NCBI GenBank assembly: GCA_027064135.1 | Contig: JAMOQG010000019.1 | Span: 62,001-126,000 of the forward strand | Direction: 5' to 3' | DNA: 64,000 nt | Origin: Peptostreptococcaceae bacterium | Lineage (GTDB): Bacteria; Bacillota; Clostridia; Peptostreptococcales; Acidaminobacteraceae | Shown here: one piece after another, positions 34,605-47,199 of the stretch | Layout of the letters: every line of letters begins with the position of its first letter | Position numbering within the stretch: the first letter of the stretch is position 1 | Position numbers and translations under genes: made by a program | The notes under the pieces: generated by a model | Database searches by the model: none | What the model was told of the DNA's origin: nothing | What the model saw: the letters and a program-made list of their open reading frames with translations, nothing else

Positions 34605-34804
34605 AAAAACATAATATTATGGAAGAATTGTGTGAGGAATACATTGAAAAATCAGATGAGCATGAAATTAACATTGAAAAAGATTCTAAAGTTTTAAAGA
34701 ATACTTTAGATATGGATATTAGGGAGAATATCCCTCCTCAATTAATATCGATAGTTGCAGGTGTTGTAAATATTATTGAGATATTGGAAAAAGGTGAGGA
34801 ATGA
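34601..34804 (+). CDS. FlhX: stand-alone FlhB C-terminal domain-like protein
   Basis: 67 aa. VLKNTLDMDIRENIPPQL and the following VAGVVNIIEIL match the end of the FlhB/YscU cytoplasmic domain (L-x-x-LD-x-G-x-x-IPP-x-L), without membrane part or an NPTH autocleavage site. B. subtilis YlqH and other FlhX proteins have this form. It overlaps both neighbours by 4 nt. Confidence 0.7.
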   Translation: MKKHNIMEELCEEYIEKSDEHEINIEKDSKVLKNTLDMDIRENIPPQLISIVAGVVNIIEILEKGEE

Positions 34805-35247
34805 GAGTAAAAAAAACTAGTGGTATAGAAAGTAAAAAGAAAGTAAAATCTATAAAAATGATTGAAGAAGATGCAAACCGCATTTCTTTTACAGAAATTT
34901 TAGCGTCTACTGAAGAGGAAAATATGCGAGAAGCTCTTACTGATGTTCTAGAAAAAATAAATAAAAAAGGAAAAGAATTAGTAAGTAATAGAACTGTTGA
35001 GAATTTATTAGAATATAAAAAAATGGTGAAAAATTTTATAGAAGATGCTGTAAATTTTGGTTTGAAAATAAATGCAAGAAGAGGGTATGGACTTAGTGGA
35101 CGAACTAAAATACTTAGAACCGTGAGCACAATTGATAAGCGGCTTATTGAATTAACGGATATAATAATGAAGCAAGAAAGTAAAGGAATAAAGCTTTTAG
35201 AAAAAGTAGGACAGATTGAAGGACTGTTGTTAAATATTTTTATTTAA
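34801..35247 (+). CDS. YaaR/DUF327 family protein
   Basis: 148 aa helical protein. ISFTEILAS near residue 27 and YKKMVKNFIEDAVNFGLKI, then GRTKILRTVSTIDKRLIELTD, fit the DUF327 (YaaR) family, often found near flagellar or replication genes and uncharacterised. Overlaps the FlhX gene by 4 nt, so the three genes form one translation-coupled unit. The next promoter lies 8 nt after its stop. Confidence 0.75.
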   Translation: MRVKKTSGIESKKKVKSIKMIEEDANRISFTEILASTEEENMREALTDVLEKINKKGKELVSNRTVENLLEYKKMVKNFIEDAVNFGLKINARRGYGLSGRTKILRTVSTIDKRLIELTDIIMKQESKGIKLLEKVGQIEGLLLNIFI

Positions 35248-35254
35248 AAAAAGA

Positions 35255-35283
35255 TTGACAATGTTACGAAAATGTAATATTAT
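35255..35283 (+). promoter_or_regulatory. sigma-A promoter of the asnA leader
   Basis: TTGACA (35255-35260), 17-nt spacer, TATTAT (35278-35283). Confidence 0.75.
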
Positions 35284-35294
35284 GAATTTTAATA

Positions 35295-35545
35295 AAAAGC
35301 GATGAGAAAAAGAGTAAGTTTAATTATTTAATTAAGCGAGTCGGTGATGGTGGAAGTCCGATATTAAATATTAAATTGAAAAACCTTTTTGAGCTATTAA
35401 CCGAAATCGTAAGAGAGTAGGCTTAATCGGGACTGACCGTTATATCAGTAGAGTATCGATGTTTTCTGTACTTGATAAATAACCAAGGTGGTATAGCAAA
35501 GTTAAGTCTTTTGTCCTTTATTTAGGATAAGAGGCTTTTTTTATT
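35295..35545 (+). promoter_or_regulatory. T-box leader (Asn) upstream of asnA
   Basis: Antiterminator core CCAAGGTGGTATAGC at 35483-35497, a variant of GGTGGTACCGCG. Terminator AAGTCTTTTGTCC / GGATAAGAGGCTT plus T run (35504-35543). Stem I has AAAAAG then AGTAAG on the 5' side and AAC followed by CTTTTT on the 3' side (near 35384), so the specifier is probably AAC (Asn), matching the downstream gene. Confidence 0.9.
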
Positions 35546-35604
35546 GTTGAGTTATTATACAAGAGAGAAAAGAAATTAGGATGAGTAATTTAAGGAGGAA
35601 TAAA

Positions 35605-36612
35605 ATGAAAAGATTGAGAATTATTGAAGGGTATAAGTCGTATATGACATTAATGGAAACGGAAGTAGCAATTAAAGAAACTAAGGATTTTTTTGAAAGA
35701 GATTTATCTAGAAGCCTAAATTTAACAAGAGTTTCTGCACCACTTTTTGTACTACCGAAATCTGGTTTAAATGATAACTTAAATGGTGTTGAAAGACCTG
35801 TTGGGTTTGATCTTAAGGAAACTGGAGAAGTAGCTGAAATTGTACATTCACTAGCAAAATGGAAAAGAATGGCACTTTATAGATATGGGATTGAAGCAAA
35901 TCATGGAATTTATACTGATATGAATGCAATTAGAAGAGATGAAGAATTAGATAATTTACACTCTGTTTATGTTGATCAGTGGGACTGGGAGAAAGTAATT
36001 ATAAAAGAAAACAGAACAAAAGAATATTTAGAAGAAACTGTAAGAAAAATCTACAAGGTCTTAAGAGATTTGGAATTATTTCTATATAACAGATATCCAT
36101 ATCTTCAAAGAAATTTGCCTAAGGAGATTAAATTTATTACTACTCAAGAATTAGAGGATATGTATCCAGATTTATCACCGTCAGAAAGAGAAAATAAAAT
36201 AACAGAAAAGTATTATGCAGTTTTCTTAGAAAAAATTGGTGGAGAACTTGAATCAGGAATTAAGCATGATGGTAGAGCGCCTGATTATGATGATTGGGAA
36301 TTGAATGGAGATATATTGGTTTGGAATCCGGTTTTAAAAAGAGCTTTTGAACTTTCTTCAATGGGAATAAGAGTTGATGAAAAAGCACTTGAAAAACAGT
36401 TGAAAATTAGAGGTTGTGAGGATAGAAAAGAATTTAAATATCACAAGATGTTGCTTGAGGGTAAATTGCCATTAACAATTGGTGGAGGAATAGGCCAATC
36501 TAGAATGTGCATGTTCTTCTTAAGAAAAGCTCATATTGGTGAAGTCCAAGCAAGTGTATGGCCTGAAAAAATGATTGATGATTGTAAAGAAGCTGGTATT
36601 CATTTATTGTAA
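35605..36612 (+). CDS. asnA: aspartate-ammonia ligase (asparagine synthetase A)
   Basis: 335 aa. Makes asparagine from aspartate, ammonia and ATP; class II tRNA synthetase-like fold. [22 protein letters not shown] at the start, [11 protein letters not shown] in the middle, and [16 protein letters not shown] near the end (motif 3-like) are diagnostic. Length equals the family norm (about 330). AAGGAGG precedes ATG 35605. A T-box controls it. Confidence 0.96.
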   Translation: MKRLRIIEGYKSYMTLMETEVAIKETKDFFERDLSRSLNLTRVSAPLFVLPKSGLNDNLNGVERPVGFDLKETGEVAEIVHSLAKWKRMALYRYGIEANHGIYTDMNAIRRDEELDNLHSVYVDQWDWEKVIIKENRTKEYLEETVRKIYKVLRDLELFLYNRYPYLQRNLPKEIKFITTQELEDMYPDLSPSERENKITEKYYAVFLEKIGGELESGIKHDGRAPDYDDWELNGDILVWNPVLKRAFELSSMGIRVDEKALEKQLKIRGCEDRKEFKYHKMLLEGKLPLTIGGGIGQSRMCMFFLRKAHIGEVQASVWPEKMIDDCKEAGIHLL

Positions 36613-36617
36613 AATTC

Positions 36618-36652
36618 AAATGCTTTATATCTTTTAGATATAGGGCATTTTT
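36618..36652 (+). terminator. intrinsic terminator after asnA
   Basis: AAATGCTTTATATC pairs with GATATAGGGCATTT (G-U pairs in the middle), then a T run. Confidence 0.85.
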
Positions 36653-36746
36653 CATGATTATAATTAGAATTTATTTAAATATTTCAAAAAACGTGATATT
36701 ATAAGAAGGAGTAATTTTTGAATGTTTATATAGTTTGGAGTGAATA

Positions 36747-40912
<4,166 letters not shown>

Positions 40913-40936
40913 AGAAAGAAAACAAGGAGGAAGAAA

Positions 40937-41224
40937 ATGGCATTAACTGTAAAAGATGTAGAGCATGTTGCAAAATTATCAAGATTATCATTTAGTGATG
41001 ATGAAAAAGCGGATTTCATTGAAAAATTAAATAGTGTAGTTGATTATATTGAACAACTTGGAGAAGTTGACGTTGAAGGTGTAAAACCAACTTATAATGT
41101 GTTAGATATTAAAAATGTGTTTAGAGAAGATAAAGTTGAAAAATCATTCGATAGAAAAGATATAATTGCAAATGCACCAAGTGCAGAAGGCGGATGTTTT
41201 AAAGTACCTAAAGTAGTTAAGTAG
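40937..41224 (+). CDS. gatC: Asp-tRNA(Asn)/Glu-tRNA(Gln) amidotransferase subunit C
   Basis: 95 aa, bridging subunit of GatCAB. VKDVEHVAKLSRLSFSDDE at the start and a conserved end DIIANAPSAEGGCFKVPKVV are typical. AAGGAGG precedes the ATG. First of the gatCAB genes, 24 nt after ligA. Confidence 0.95.
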   Translation: MALTVKDVEHVAKLSRLSFSDDEKADFIEKLNSVVDYIEQLGEVDVEGVKPTYNVLDIKNVFREDKVEKSFDRKDIIANAPSAEGGCFKVPKVVK

Positions 41225-41236
41225 AAAGGAGAAAAA

Positions 41237-42691
41237 ATGGAATTTTTTAATTTAACAGCTCATGAAGTTAGAGATATGTTGAGAAATAAAGAAGTTACAT
41301 CAGTAGAATTGGTTGAAAGCATGTTTTCTAGAATTGATGATGTAGAAAATGATTTGAATTCATTTTTAAAAACATATAAAGAAGAAGCTTTAGAAAAAGC
41401 AAAAGAAATTGATAAAAGATTAAGTAATGGGGAAGAACTTGGTGATTTAGCAGGTATTCCTATTGCTGTAAAAGATAATATGTGTACTACTGGTAAAAAT
41501 ACTACTTGTGCATCTAAAATGCTTGAGAATTTTAAGCCACCTTATAATGCTACTGTTGTTGAAAAGTTGGAAAATGAAGGTGCTATAATAATTGGAAAAA
41601 CAAATATGGATGAATTCGCAATGGGTTCTTCAACAGAAAATTCAGCATTCCAAATCACAAAAAACCCATGGGATCTTGATAGAGTACCAGGAGGTTCTTC
41701 AGGTGGATCGGCAGCAGCAGTTACTGCAGGTGAAGCATTTTTAGCACTTGGAAGTGATACTGGTGGTTCAATCAGACAACCGGCTTCTTTATGTGGAATA
41801 GTTGGACTAAAACCTACTTATGGTTTAGTTTCAAGGTATGGACTAATTGCATTTGCATCTAGTTTAGATCAAATTGGTCCATTAAGTAAAGACGTTGAAG
41901 ATTCAGCAATTATGCTCAATGCAATTGCTGGTCATGATAGAAGAGATTCAACTAGTGCTAATAAAGAAAAAATTGATTATAAAAAATCTTTAATAAATGA
42001 TGTAAAAGGGATGAAAATTGGTGTACCAAAAGAATATTTTGGGGAAGGAATTAATGATGAAGTTAAAGAACTTATATATAAAGCTCTTGATAAATTAGTT
42101 GAATTAGGTGCTGAATATGAAATGATTTCTTTGCCTCATGTAGAATATTCGCTTCCAACTTATTATATTATTGCACCGGCTGAAGCGTCATCTAATCTTG
42201 CTAGATTTGATGGTATTAGATATGGATATAGAACTGCACAATTTGATGGTGTAGATGATTTATATACAAGAACTAGAACAGAAGGATTTGGCGAAGAAGT
42301 AAAAAGAAGAATTATGATTGGAACACATTCTTTAGCTTCAGGATATTATGATGCATATTATAATAAAGCTATGAAAGTAAGAACTTTGATTAAGAATGAT
42401 TTTGATAAAGCATTTGAAAAATATGATTGTATTATTACTCCTACAGTAACTGATAAAGCATTTAAAATTGGAGAAAAAACAGATGATCCGCTTGCTATGT
42501 ATATGGGAGATGTATGTACTGTTCCTGTAAATATTGCTGGTGTACCTGCAATTTCAATACCAGCTGGATTTGTTGATTCAATGCCAATTGGAATGCAGAT
42601 TATTGGGAACCATTTTGATGAAGAAACTATTTTAAGAGTAGCATATACTTTTGAAAAAAATACTGATTTTAATAGAAGAGCCAAGCTGTAG
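41237..42691 (+). CDS. gatA: Asp-tRNA(Asn)/Glu-tRNA(Gln) amidotransferase subunit A
   Basis: 484 aa amidase-signature subunit that releases ammonia from glutamine. The Ser-cisSer-Lys triad is visible in IAVKDN (about residue 77) and [12 protein letters not shown] (about 154-165) with [19 protein letters not shown] precedes the ATG. Confidence 0.97.
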   Translation: MEFFNLTAHEVRDMLRNKEVTSVELVESMFSRIDDVENDLNSFLKTYKEEALEKAKEIDKRLSNGEELGDLAGIPIAVKDNMCTTGKNTTCASKMLENFKPPYNATVVEKLENEGAIIIGKTNMDEFAMGSSTENSAFQITKNPWDLDRVPGGSSGGSAAAVTAGEAFLALGSDTGGSIRQPASLCGIVGLKPTYGLVSRYGLIAFASSLDQIGPLSKDVEDSAIMLNAIAGHDRRDSTSANKEKIDYKKSLINDVKGMKIGVPKEYFGEGINDEVKELIYKALDKLVELGAEYEMISLPHVEYSLPTYYIIAPAEASSNLARFDGIRYGYRTAQFDGVDDLYTRTRTEGFGEEVKRRIMIGTHSLASGYYDAYYNKAMKVRTLIKNDFDKAFEKYDCIITPTVTDKAFKIGEKTDDPLAMYMGDVCTVPVNIAGVPAISIPAGFVDSMPIGMQIIGNHFDEETILRVAYTFEKNTDFNRRAKL

Positions 42692-42705
42692 AAAGGAGAT
42701 ATGTA

Positions 42706-44130
42706 ATGGAATTTAAAACTATTGTTGGACTTGAAATTCACTCTGAGTTAAAAACTAAGTCTAAAATATTTTGTGGTTGTACAACGGAATTTGGTGGAGA
42801 AGTAAATACGCAATGTTGTCCTGTGTGTTTAGGACTTCCAGGTAGTCTACCAGTTGTAAATAAAAAAGTTATTGATTTTGCGATTAAAACAGGTCTTTCT
42901 TTTAATTGTGATATTGCTAGATATAGTAAAATGGATAGAAAGAATTATTTTTATCCGGATTTAGTTAAAGCTTATCAAATTTCACAATATGATCTGCCTT
43001 TATGTTCAAATGGAGGGATAGAAATTGAGAAAGCTGATGGAACTAAAAAAGAAATTAGATTGATAAGAATTCATATAGAAGAAGATACTGGAAAATCATT
43101 ACATGGATTAGAAGATGTATCACTTCTTGATTATAATAGAAGTGGCGTTGGACTTGTTGAAATTGTTACTCAACCTGATATTAGTACTTCAGAGGAAGCT
43201 GTATTATTTTTAGATGAATTAAAAGCTACTTTAGAATATTTAGAGGTATCTGATGTAAAAATGGAACAAGGTTCACTTAGATGTGATGTTAATGTTAATG
43301 TTGTTTCGCTTGATGGAACTTTAAAAAGTAATATTAGTGAGATTAAAAACTTAAATTCATTTAAAGCTGTTCAAAAAGCAATTGAATTTGAAACTATAAG
43401 ACATACTGAATTATTAAAAAAAGGAGAAAACACTAAAAAAGATACAAGAAGATGGGATTCGGAAAATAATACTACGTTATTTATGAGAGATAAACAACAT
43501 GTTCAAGATTATAGATATTTTCCGGAGCCAGATATTGTAGATTTTGAAATTAGTGAAGAATGGATTCAAGATATTAAAGATAATTTGCCTGAACTTCCTA
43601 AAGCTAGAAAAAATAGATTTATGAGTGAATATGGTATTCCAGCTTATGATGCAAATGTACTTGTTAGAGATAAAAAATTAGCAAATTATTTTGAAGAAAT
43701 ATGTAAAGGTTTTAAAGATGCAAAATTAGTAAGCAATTGGATTATGACTGAACTTTTAAGAAGAATGAATTTAGAAGAAGTTACTTTAGAAGAGTTAAAA
43801 TTCTCTGTTGAGGATCTTATTGTATTATTCACTCAATTATCTGAAAGTAAAATAAGTAATGGATCTGCAAAAAAAGTGTTTAGAGAAATGTTTGAAGAAG
43901 GAAAGAAACCTTTAGATATAATAGAAGAAAAAGGTATGGCTCAAATATCGGATGATAGTTTTATAGAAGGTCTTGTTAATGAAGTTCTAGTAGCTAATCC
44001 TGAAGCGATAGAGGATATTAAAAACGGAAAAGATAGAGCAATAGGTTTCTTAGTTGGCCAAGTTATGAAAAAATCAAGAGGTAAAGCAAATCCGCAAATG
44101 GTAAGTGAGCTAATTAAGAAAAAATGTTAA
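42706..44130 (+). CDS. gatB: Asp-tRNA(Asn)/Glu-tRNA(Gln) amidotransferase subunit B
   Basis: 474 aa kinase/transamidase subunit. VGLEIHSELKTKSKIFCGC and CCPVCLGLPGSLPVVN carry the zinc cysteines; the tail is the YqeY-like tRNA-binding domain. AAAGGAG precedes the ATG. A bacterium with this complex can make Gln-tRNA, and Asn-tRNA if AsnRS is absent; asnA nearby shows free asparagine is also made. Confidence 0.97.
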   Translation: MEFKTIVGLEIHSELKTKSKIFCGCTTEFGGEVNTQCCPVCLGLPGSLPVVNKKVIDFAIKTGLSFNCDIARYSKMDRKNYFYPDLVKAYQISQYDLPLCSNGGIEIEKADGTKKEIRLIRIHIEEDTGKSLHGLEDVSLLDYNRSGVGLVEIVTQPDISTSEEAVLFLDELKATLEYLEVSDVKMEQGSLRCDVNVNVVSLDGTLKSNISEIKNLNSFKAVQKAIEFETIRHTELLKKGENTKKDTRRWDSENNTTLFMRDKQHVQDYRYFPEPDIVDFEISEEWIQDIKDNLPELPKARKNRFMSEYGIPAYDANVLVRDKKLANYFEEICKGFKDAKLVSNWIMTELLRRMNLEEVTLEELKFSVEDLIVLFTQLSESKISNGSAKKVFREMFEEGKKPLDIIEEKGMAQISDDSFIEGLVNEVLVANPEAIEDIKNGKDRAIGFLVGQVMKKSRGKANPQMVSELIKKKC

Positions 44131-44160
44131 ATAATTTAAAACTGAATTTTATTTAAAAAT

Positions 44161-44207
44161 AAAAAACCAGCTATAATATTGAAATTTCAATATTATGCTG
44201 GTTTTTT
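44161..44207 (+). terminator. intrinsic terminator after gatB
   Basis: AAAAAACCAGC ... GCTGGTTTTTT with an inner TAATATTG / CAATATTA stem; symmetrical enough to act in both directions. Confidence 0.95.
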
Positions 44208-44235
44208 ATATATAGTTTTAATTTTTTTAAAAAAC

Positions 44236-44250
44236 TTGACTGTTGGTCAT
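44236..44250 (+). promoter_or_regulatory. operator O1 of the yhgE-LRR operon
   Basis: TTGACTGTTGGTCAT, an imperfect palindrome (TGAC-N5-GTCA) covering the -35 hexamer. It shares the pattern TGACT-N3-RGTCAT with O2, centred 42 bp (four helical turns) downstream. Confidence 0.5.
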
Positions 44251-44264
44251 AAATGTGGTTTAAT
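44236..44264 (+). promoter_or_regulatory. sigma-A promoter of the yhgE-LRR operon
   Basis: TTGACT (44236-44241), 17-nt spacer, TTTAAT (44259-44264). Confidence 0.65.
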
Positions 44265-44276
44265 AAGAAGGTAGAA

Positions 44277-44293
44277 AATGACTAAAAGTCATT
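44277..44293 (+). promoter_or_regulatory. operator O2 of the yhgE-LRR operon
   Basis: AATGACTAAAAGTCATT, a perfect 7-bp palindrome with a 3-nt centre, placed about 10-20 nt after the transcription start. Probable site of the TetR-family regulator at 49314. Confidence 0.65.
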
Positions 44294-44313
44294 AAATGGA
44301 GAGAGGTGGTTAT

Positions 44314-47187
44314 TTGAAATTAAAAGTTATTATGGATGATTTAAAATCTTTAAGCAAGAATAAATTTATGATTGCTACAATTATTGCAATAATGCTGATA
44401 CCGGTTATTTATGGAGGGTTATATCTTGCTGCTTTTTGGGCACCATATGATAGCACTGAAAAAATTAATGTTGCAGTTGTAAATCTAGATGAGGGATATA
44501 TCAATGATGACAAAGAATTAAAAGAATATGGTAAAGATATAGAAAAAAATCTTATGCACAATGATGATTTAGGTTGGTATTTTGAATCGGATTACGATAA
44601 AGCAATTCAAGGACTTGAAAATGATAAGTATTATTCTATATATGTGATACCTAAAGATTTTTCTATGAAACTAGAAAGATTGAAAAAAGGTGAGCTCAAT
44701 AAACCTAAAATTACATTTATACCAAATGAAAAGAAAAATTATATTAATTCGTTAATTAATCAGAGAGGATTAAGTTCTTTGCAATACGAGATTAATTCGA
44801 AAATTTCAAGTATGTTCGCAAGTACAATTATTAATGATTTGAGATTGATGAAAGACGGATTAAATACAGGAAGTGAAGCCTTATTTTTACTTACCGAAGG
44901 TAGTAGTGAATTGCAAGAGAAAATTCCTGTTTTACAAAGTGGGATTGAAAAATTAAACGAAGGAACCGAACTTTTAAGTGAAAAACTTGATGATGCTTCG
45001 GATGGTGCGAAAAAAATAAATGAAGCAAGCGCATCTTTAAATAGTAAAATGCCTGACTTAATTGACGGAGCTAATGATTTAAATGATGGAGCTGTACTTA
45101 TTAGTGAAAAACTTAATGATGCTTCAGACGGAATTAGTTTATTAAATGATTCTTTAATTGCATTTCAAGAAAAAATGCCAGAGCTACAAGATTCTACAAA
45201 CGAACTTTTTTTATCTTCTGTAAAACTTGCTGAGAGTGCTAATTCTTTAAAAGAAAAAGGTGGAGAGTTAGAAGATGCAATGAGTGAATTAAATGATGCA
45301 ATGGATGAATTAGATGGTGGAATAAGTTATGCTAAAAATAATTCTTTAAATATAGTGAATATTGCTAAAGATATTTATGATGAAAGAAAAATAGAAGCAG
45401 ATAAAGCAAATGAATTAGTAAAGAATAATTTAGGATTTAATGCCTCAATAAATATTACAGAAAAGGATGTTAATGATATTATAAATGTTTTGGCGGCTTC
45501 TGGACAAGTTGCTCTTGCAAATGATTTAGGGCATGATTTTGAAATTATTTCAGAAATGGGAGAAGCGGTTTTAAAAGCAAATTCTCTTTTAGATGATGCG
45601 AATAAAATTAAAATAGATATTAATAATCCAGATGATGCAAGTATTGAAATAATGAATATTTTGGGAAATGAAATTCCAAATGAGCTTATGAATATTTCTA
45701 TTATTGAGGCAAAGTTATTTCCCCCTATGGGTGATTCAGTAAAGCATTTTAGCGATGCTGCAGATTTCTTTACAAGTATTGGTCAAAATGAAATATCATC
45801 AAAGTTGCTATTAGTTAAAGTAACTTTAGAAAATTTAGAAAGCACTTTGCCTATAACTAATGATGAGATGATTGCGAAACAGAAAAATATTGAAATTGAA
45901 CTATCAAATTATGGTAATGTTTTATCGAAAAAATTAGAAGCTCAAGCACTTTTTGATGCAAATTTAGCTCTTGCAAGAGGCTTAGGCGATGGATCTGATG
46001 GTACTAATAAAATAAAAGATGGAATAGAAAAAATTGAAGAAAATATGGTGAAATTTGTTTCTATGATGGATTTGCTTTATAAAAATAATGAATATTTGTC
46101 TGGTGGATTAAGTATGCTTAATAATAAAATCCCGGATTTAGAGCAAGGATTAGCTATTGTAAATGATAATGCTATACTTCTTGATACTGGAATAGTTAAA
46201 TTAAAAAATGCTAGTGAGACACTTGCTGAAGGTACTGATGAGTTTTCGAAAAAAATTCCTGATTTGCAAATTGGAACAGAAATGTTAGTTGATGGAAGTG
46301 AAATGATTTCAGGTGGAATTGATAAACTTCAGAGTGCATCTATTCAACTTAACGAAGGAACTGAAGTTCTAAATGAAAAAATGCCTGATTTGATTGATGG
46401 AGTTAACGAGCTTGCTGATACTACTGATATGTTAAGATTGAAAATGGAAAATGCTGCAAAAGAGATTTCGGATGTTGTTGTAATGGATTCTCAATCTATG
46501 GGTAATTTTATGGCTGAGCCAGTGAAAACAGAAACAGATGAATTATATAATGTTGAAAATTATGGTGCAGGTTTTACACCTTACTTTGTTTCTTTGGCTC
46601 TTTGGGTGGGAGCATTAGCTCTTTTTATTGTAATACCTATTAAAAACAAATCTGGTGTTACAGCTACTCAATTTGCTTTAACAAGATATTTAATATTTGC
46701 TGTAATTGGAACAATTCAAGCGCTTCTTCTTTCAGGGGTAATCATTAAACTAGGACTAGAACCGTCAAATATGATGCTTTTTATAATTTTTAATGTATTC
46801 TTATCATGGACGTTTATAGCGATTGTTCAGTCTTTGATATATGTTTTTGATGATGTAGGAAAGCTAATTTCAACTGTTTGGTTTGTTTTGCAGTTGACTT
46901 CCTGTGGCGGTACGTTTTCAAAAGAATTAACACCAAAATTTTTCCAAGTTATTAGTCCTTATATGCCGTTTACTTATTCTGTTTCTGGAACTAGAGAAAT
47001 AATTAGTGGAATAAATAGTAATATATTTTCTAAGGATATAATTATATTATTTGCTTTTCAAGTAATTGCACTTTTAATATTGACGATTGGATCAAAATAT
47101 AAAAATTATGGCGCAGAAAAAGAAGTCATTAATAAAGAAATTGAAAATAATGTTGAAATTAAGGAAAATGAATTAGTCTATAATTAA
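44314..47187 (+). CDS. YhgE/Pip family membrane protein
   Basis: 957 aa. One N-terminal membrane helix (about 18-38), a large extracytoplasmic region of about 700 residues, and five or six C-terminal helices from about residue 765. The exported region has many heptad-like repeats of the form L-x-x-G-x-x-x-L (LNDGAVLISEKLNDASDG and similar), a hallmark of YhgE/Pip proteins (phage infection protein, ABC-2-like membrane domain). TTG at 44314 follows GAGAGGTGG; an ATG at 44296 lies inside operator-proximal sequence without a site. Function is uncertain; relatives are linked to phage adsorption and to ESX-like secretion. Confidence 0.85.
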   Translation: MKLKVIMDDLKSLSKNKFMIATIIAIMLIPVIYGGLYLAAFWAPYDSTEKINVAVVNLDEGYINDDKELKEYGKDIEKNLMHNDDLGWYFESDYDKAIQGLENDKYYSIYVIPKDFSMKLERLKKGELNKPKITFIPNEKKNYINSLINQRGLSSLQYEINSKISSMFASTIINDLRLMKDGLNTGSEALFLLTEGSSELQEKIPVLQSGIEKLNEGTELLSEKLDDASDGAKKINEASASLNSKMPDLIDGANDLNDGAVLISEKLNDASDGISLLNDSLIAFQEKMPELQDSTNELFLSSVKLAESANSLKEKGGELEDAMSELNDAMDELDGGISYAKNNSLNIVNIAKDIYDERKIEADKANELVKNNLGFNASINITEKDVNDIINVLAASGQVALANDLGHDFEIISEMGEAVLKANSLLDDANKIKIDINNPDDASIEIMNILGNEIPNELMNISIIEAKLFPPMGDSVKHFSDAADFFTSIGQNEISSKLLLVKVTLENLESTLPITNDEMIAKQKNIEIELSNYGNVLSKKLEAQALFDANLALARGLGDGSDGTNKIKDGIEKIEENMVKFVSMMDLLYKNNEYLSGGLSMLNNKIPDLEQGLAIVNDNAILLDTGIVKLKNASETLAEGTDEFSKKIPDLQIGTEMLVDGSEMISGGIDKLQSASIQLNEGTEVLNEKMPDLIDGVNELADTTDMLRLKMENAAKEISDVVVMDSQSMGNFMAEPVKTETDELYNVENYGAGFTPYFVSLALWVGALALFIVIPIKNKSGVTATQFALTRYLIFAVIGTIQALLLSGVIIKLGLEPSNMMLFIIFNVFLSWTFIAIVQSLIYVFDDVGKLISTVWFVLQLTSCGGTFSKELTPKFFQVISPYMPFTYSVSGTREIISGINSNIFSKDIIILFAFQVIALLILTIGSKYKNYGAEKEVINKEIENNVEIKENELVYN

Positions 47188-47199
47188 AAGGATGGTATT

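Noticed and set aside
44900..46450. Internal repeats in the yhgE-like gene as a recent tandem duplication
   Set aside because: They are diverged protein repeats of the L-x-x-G type common to this family, not recent DNA repeats.
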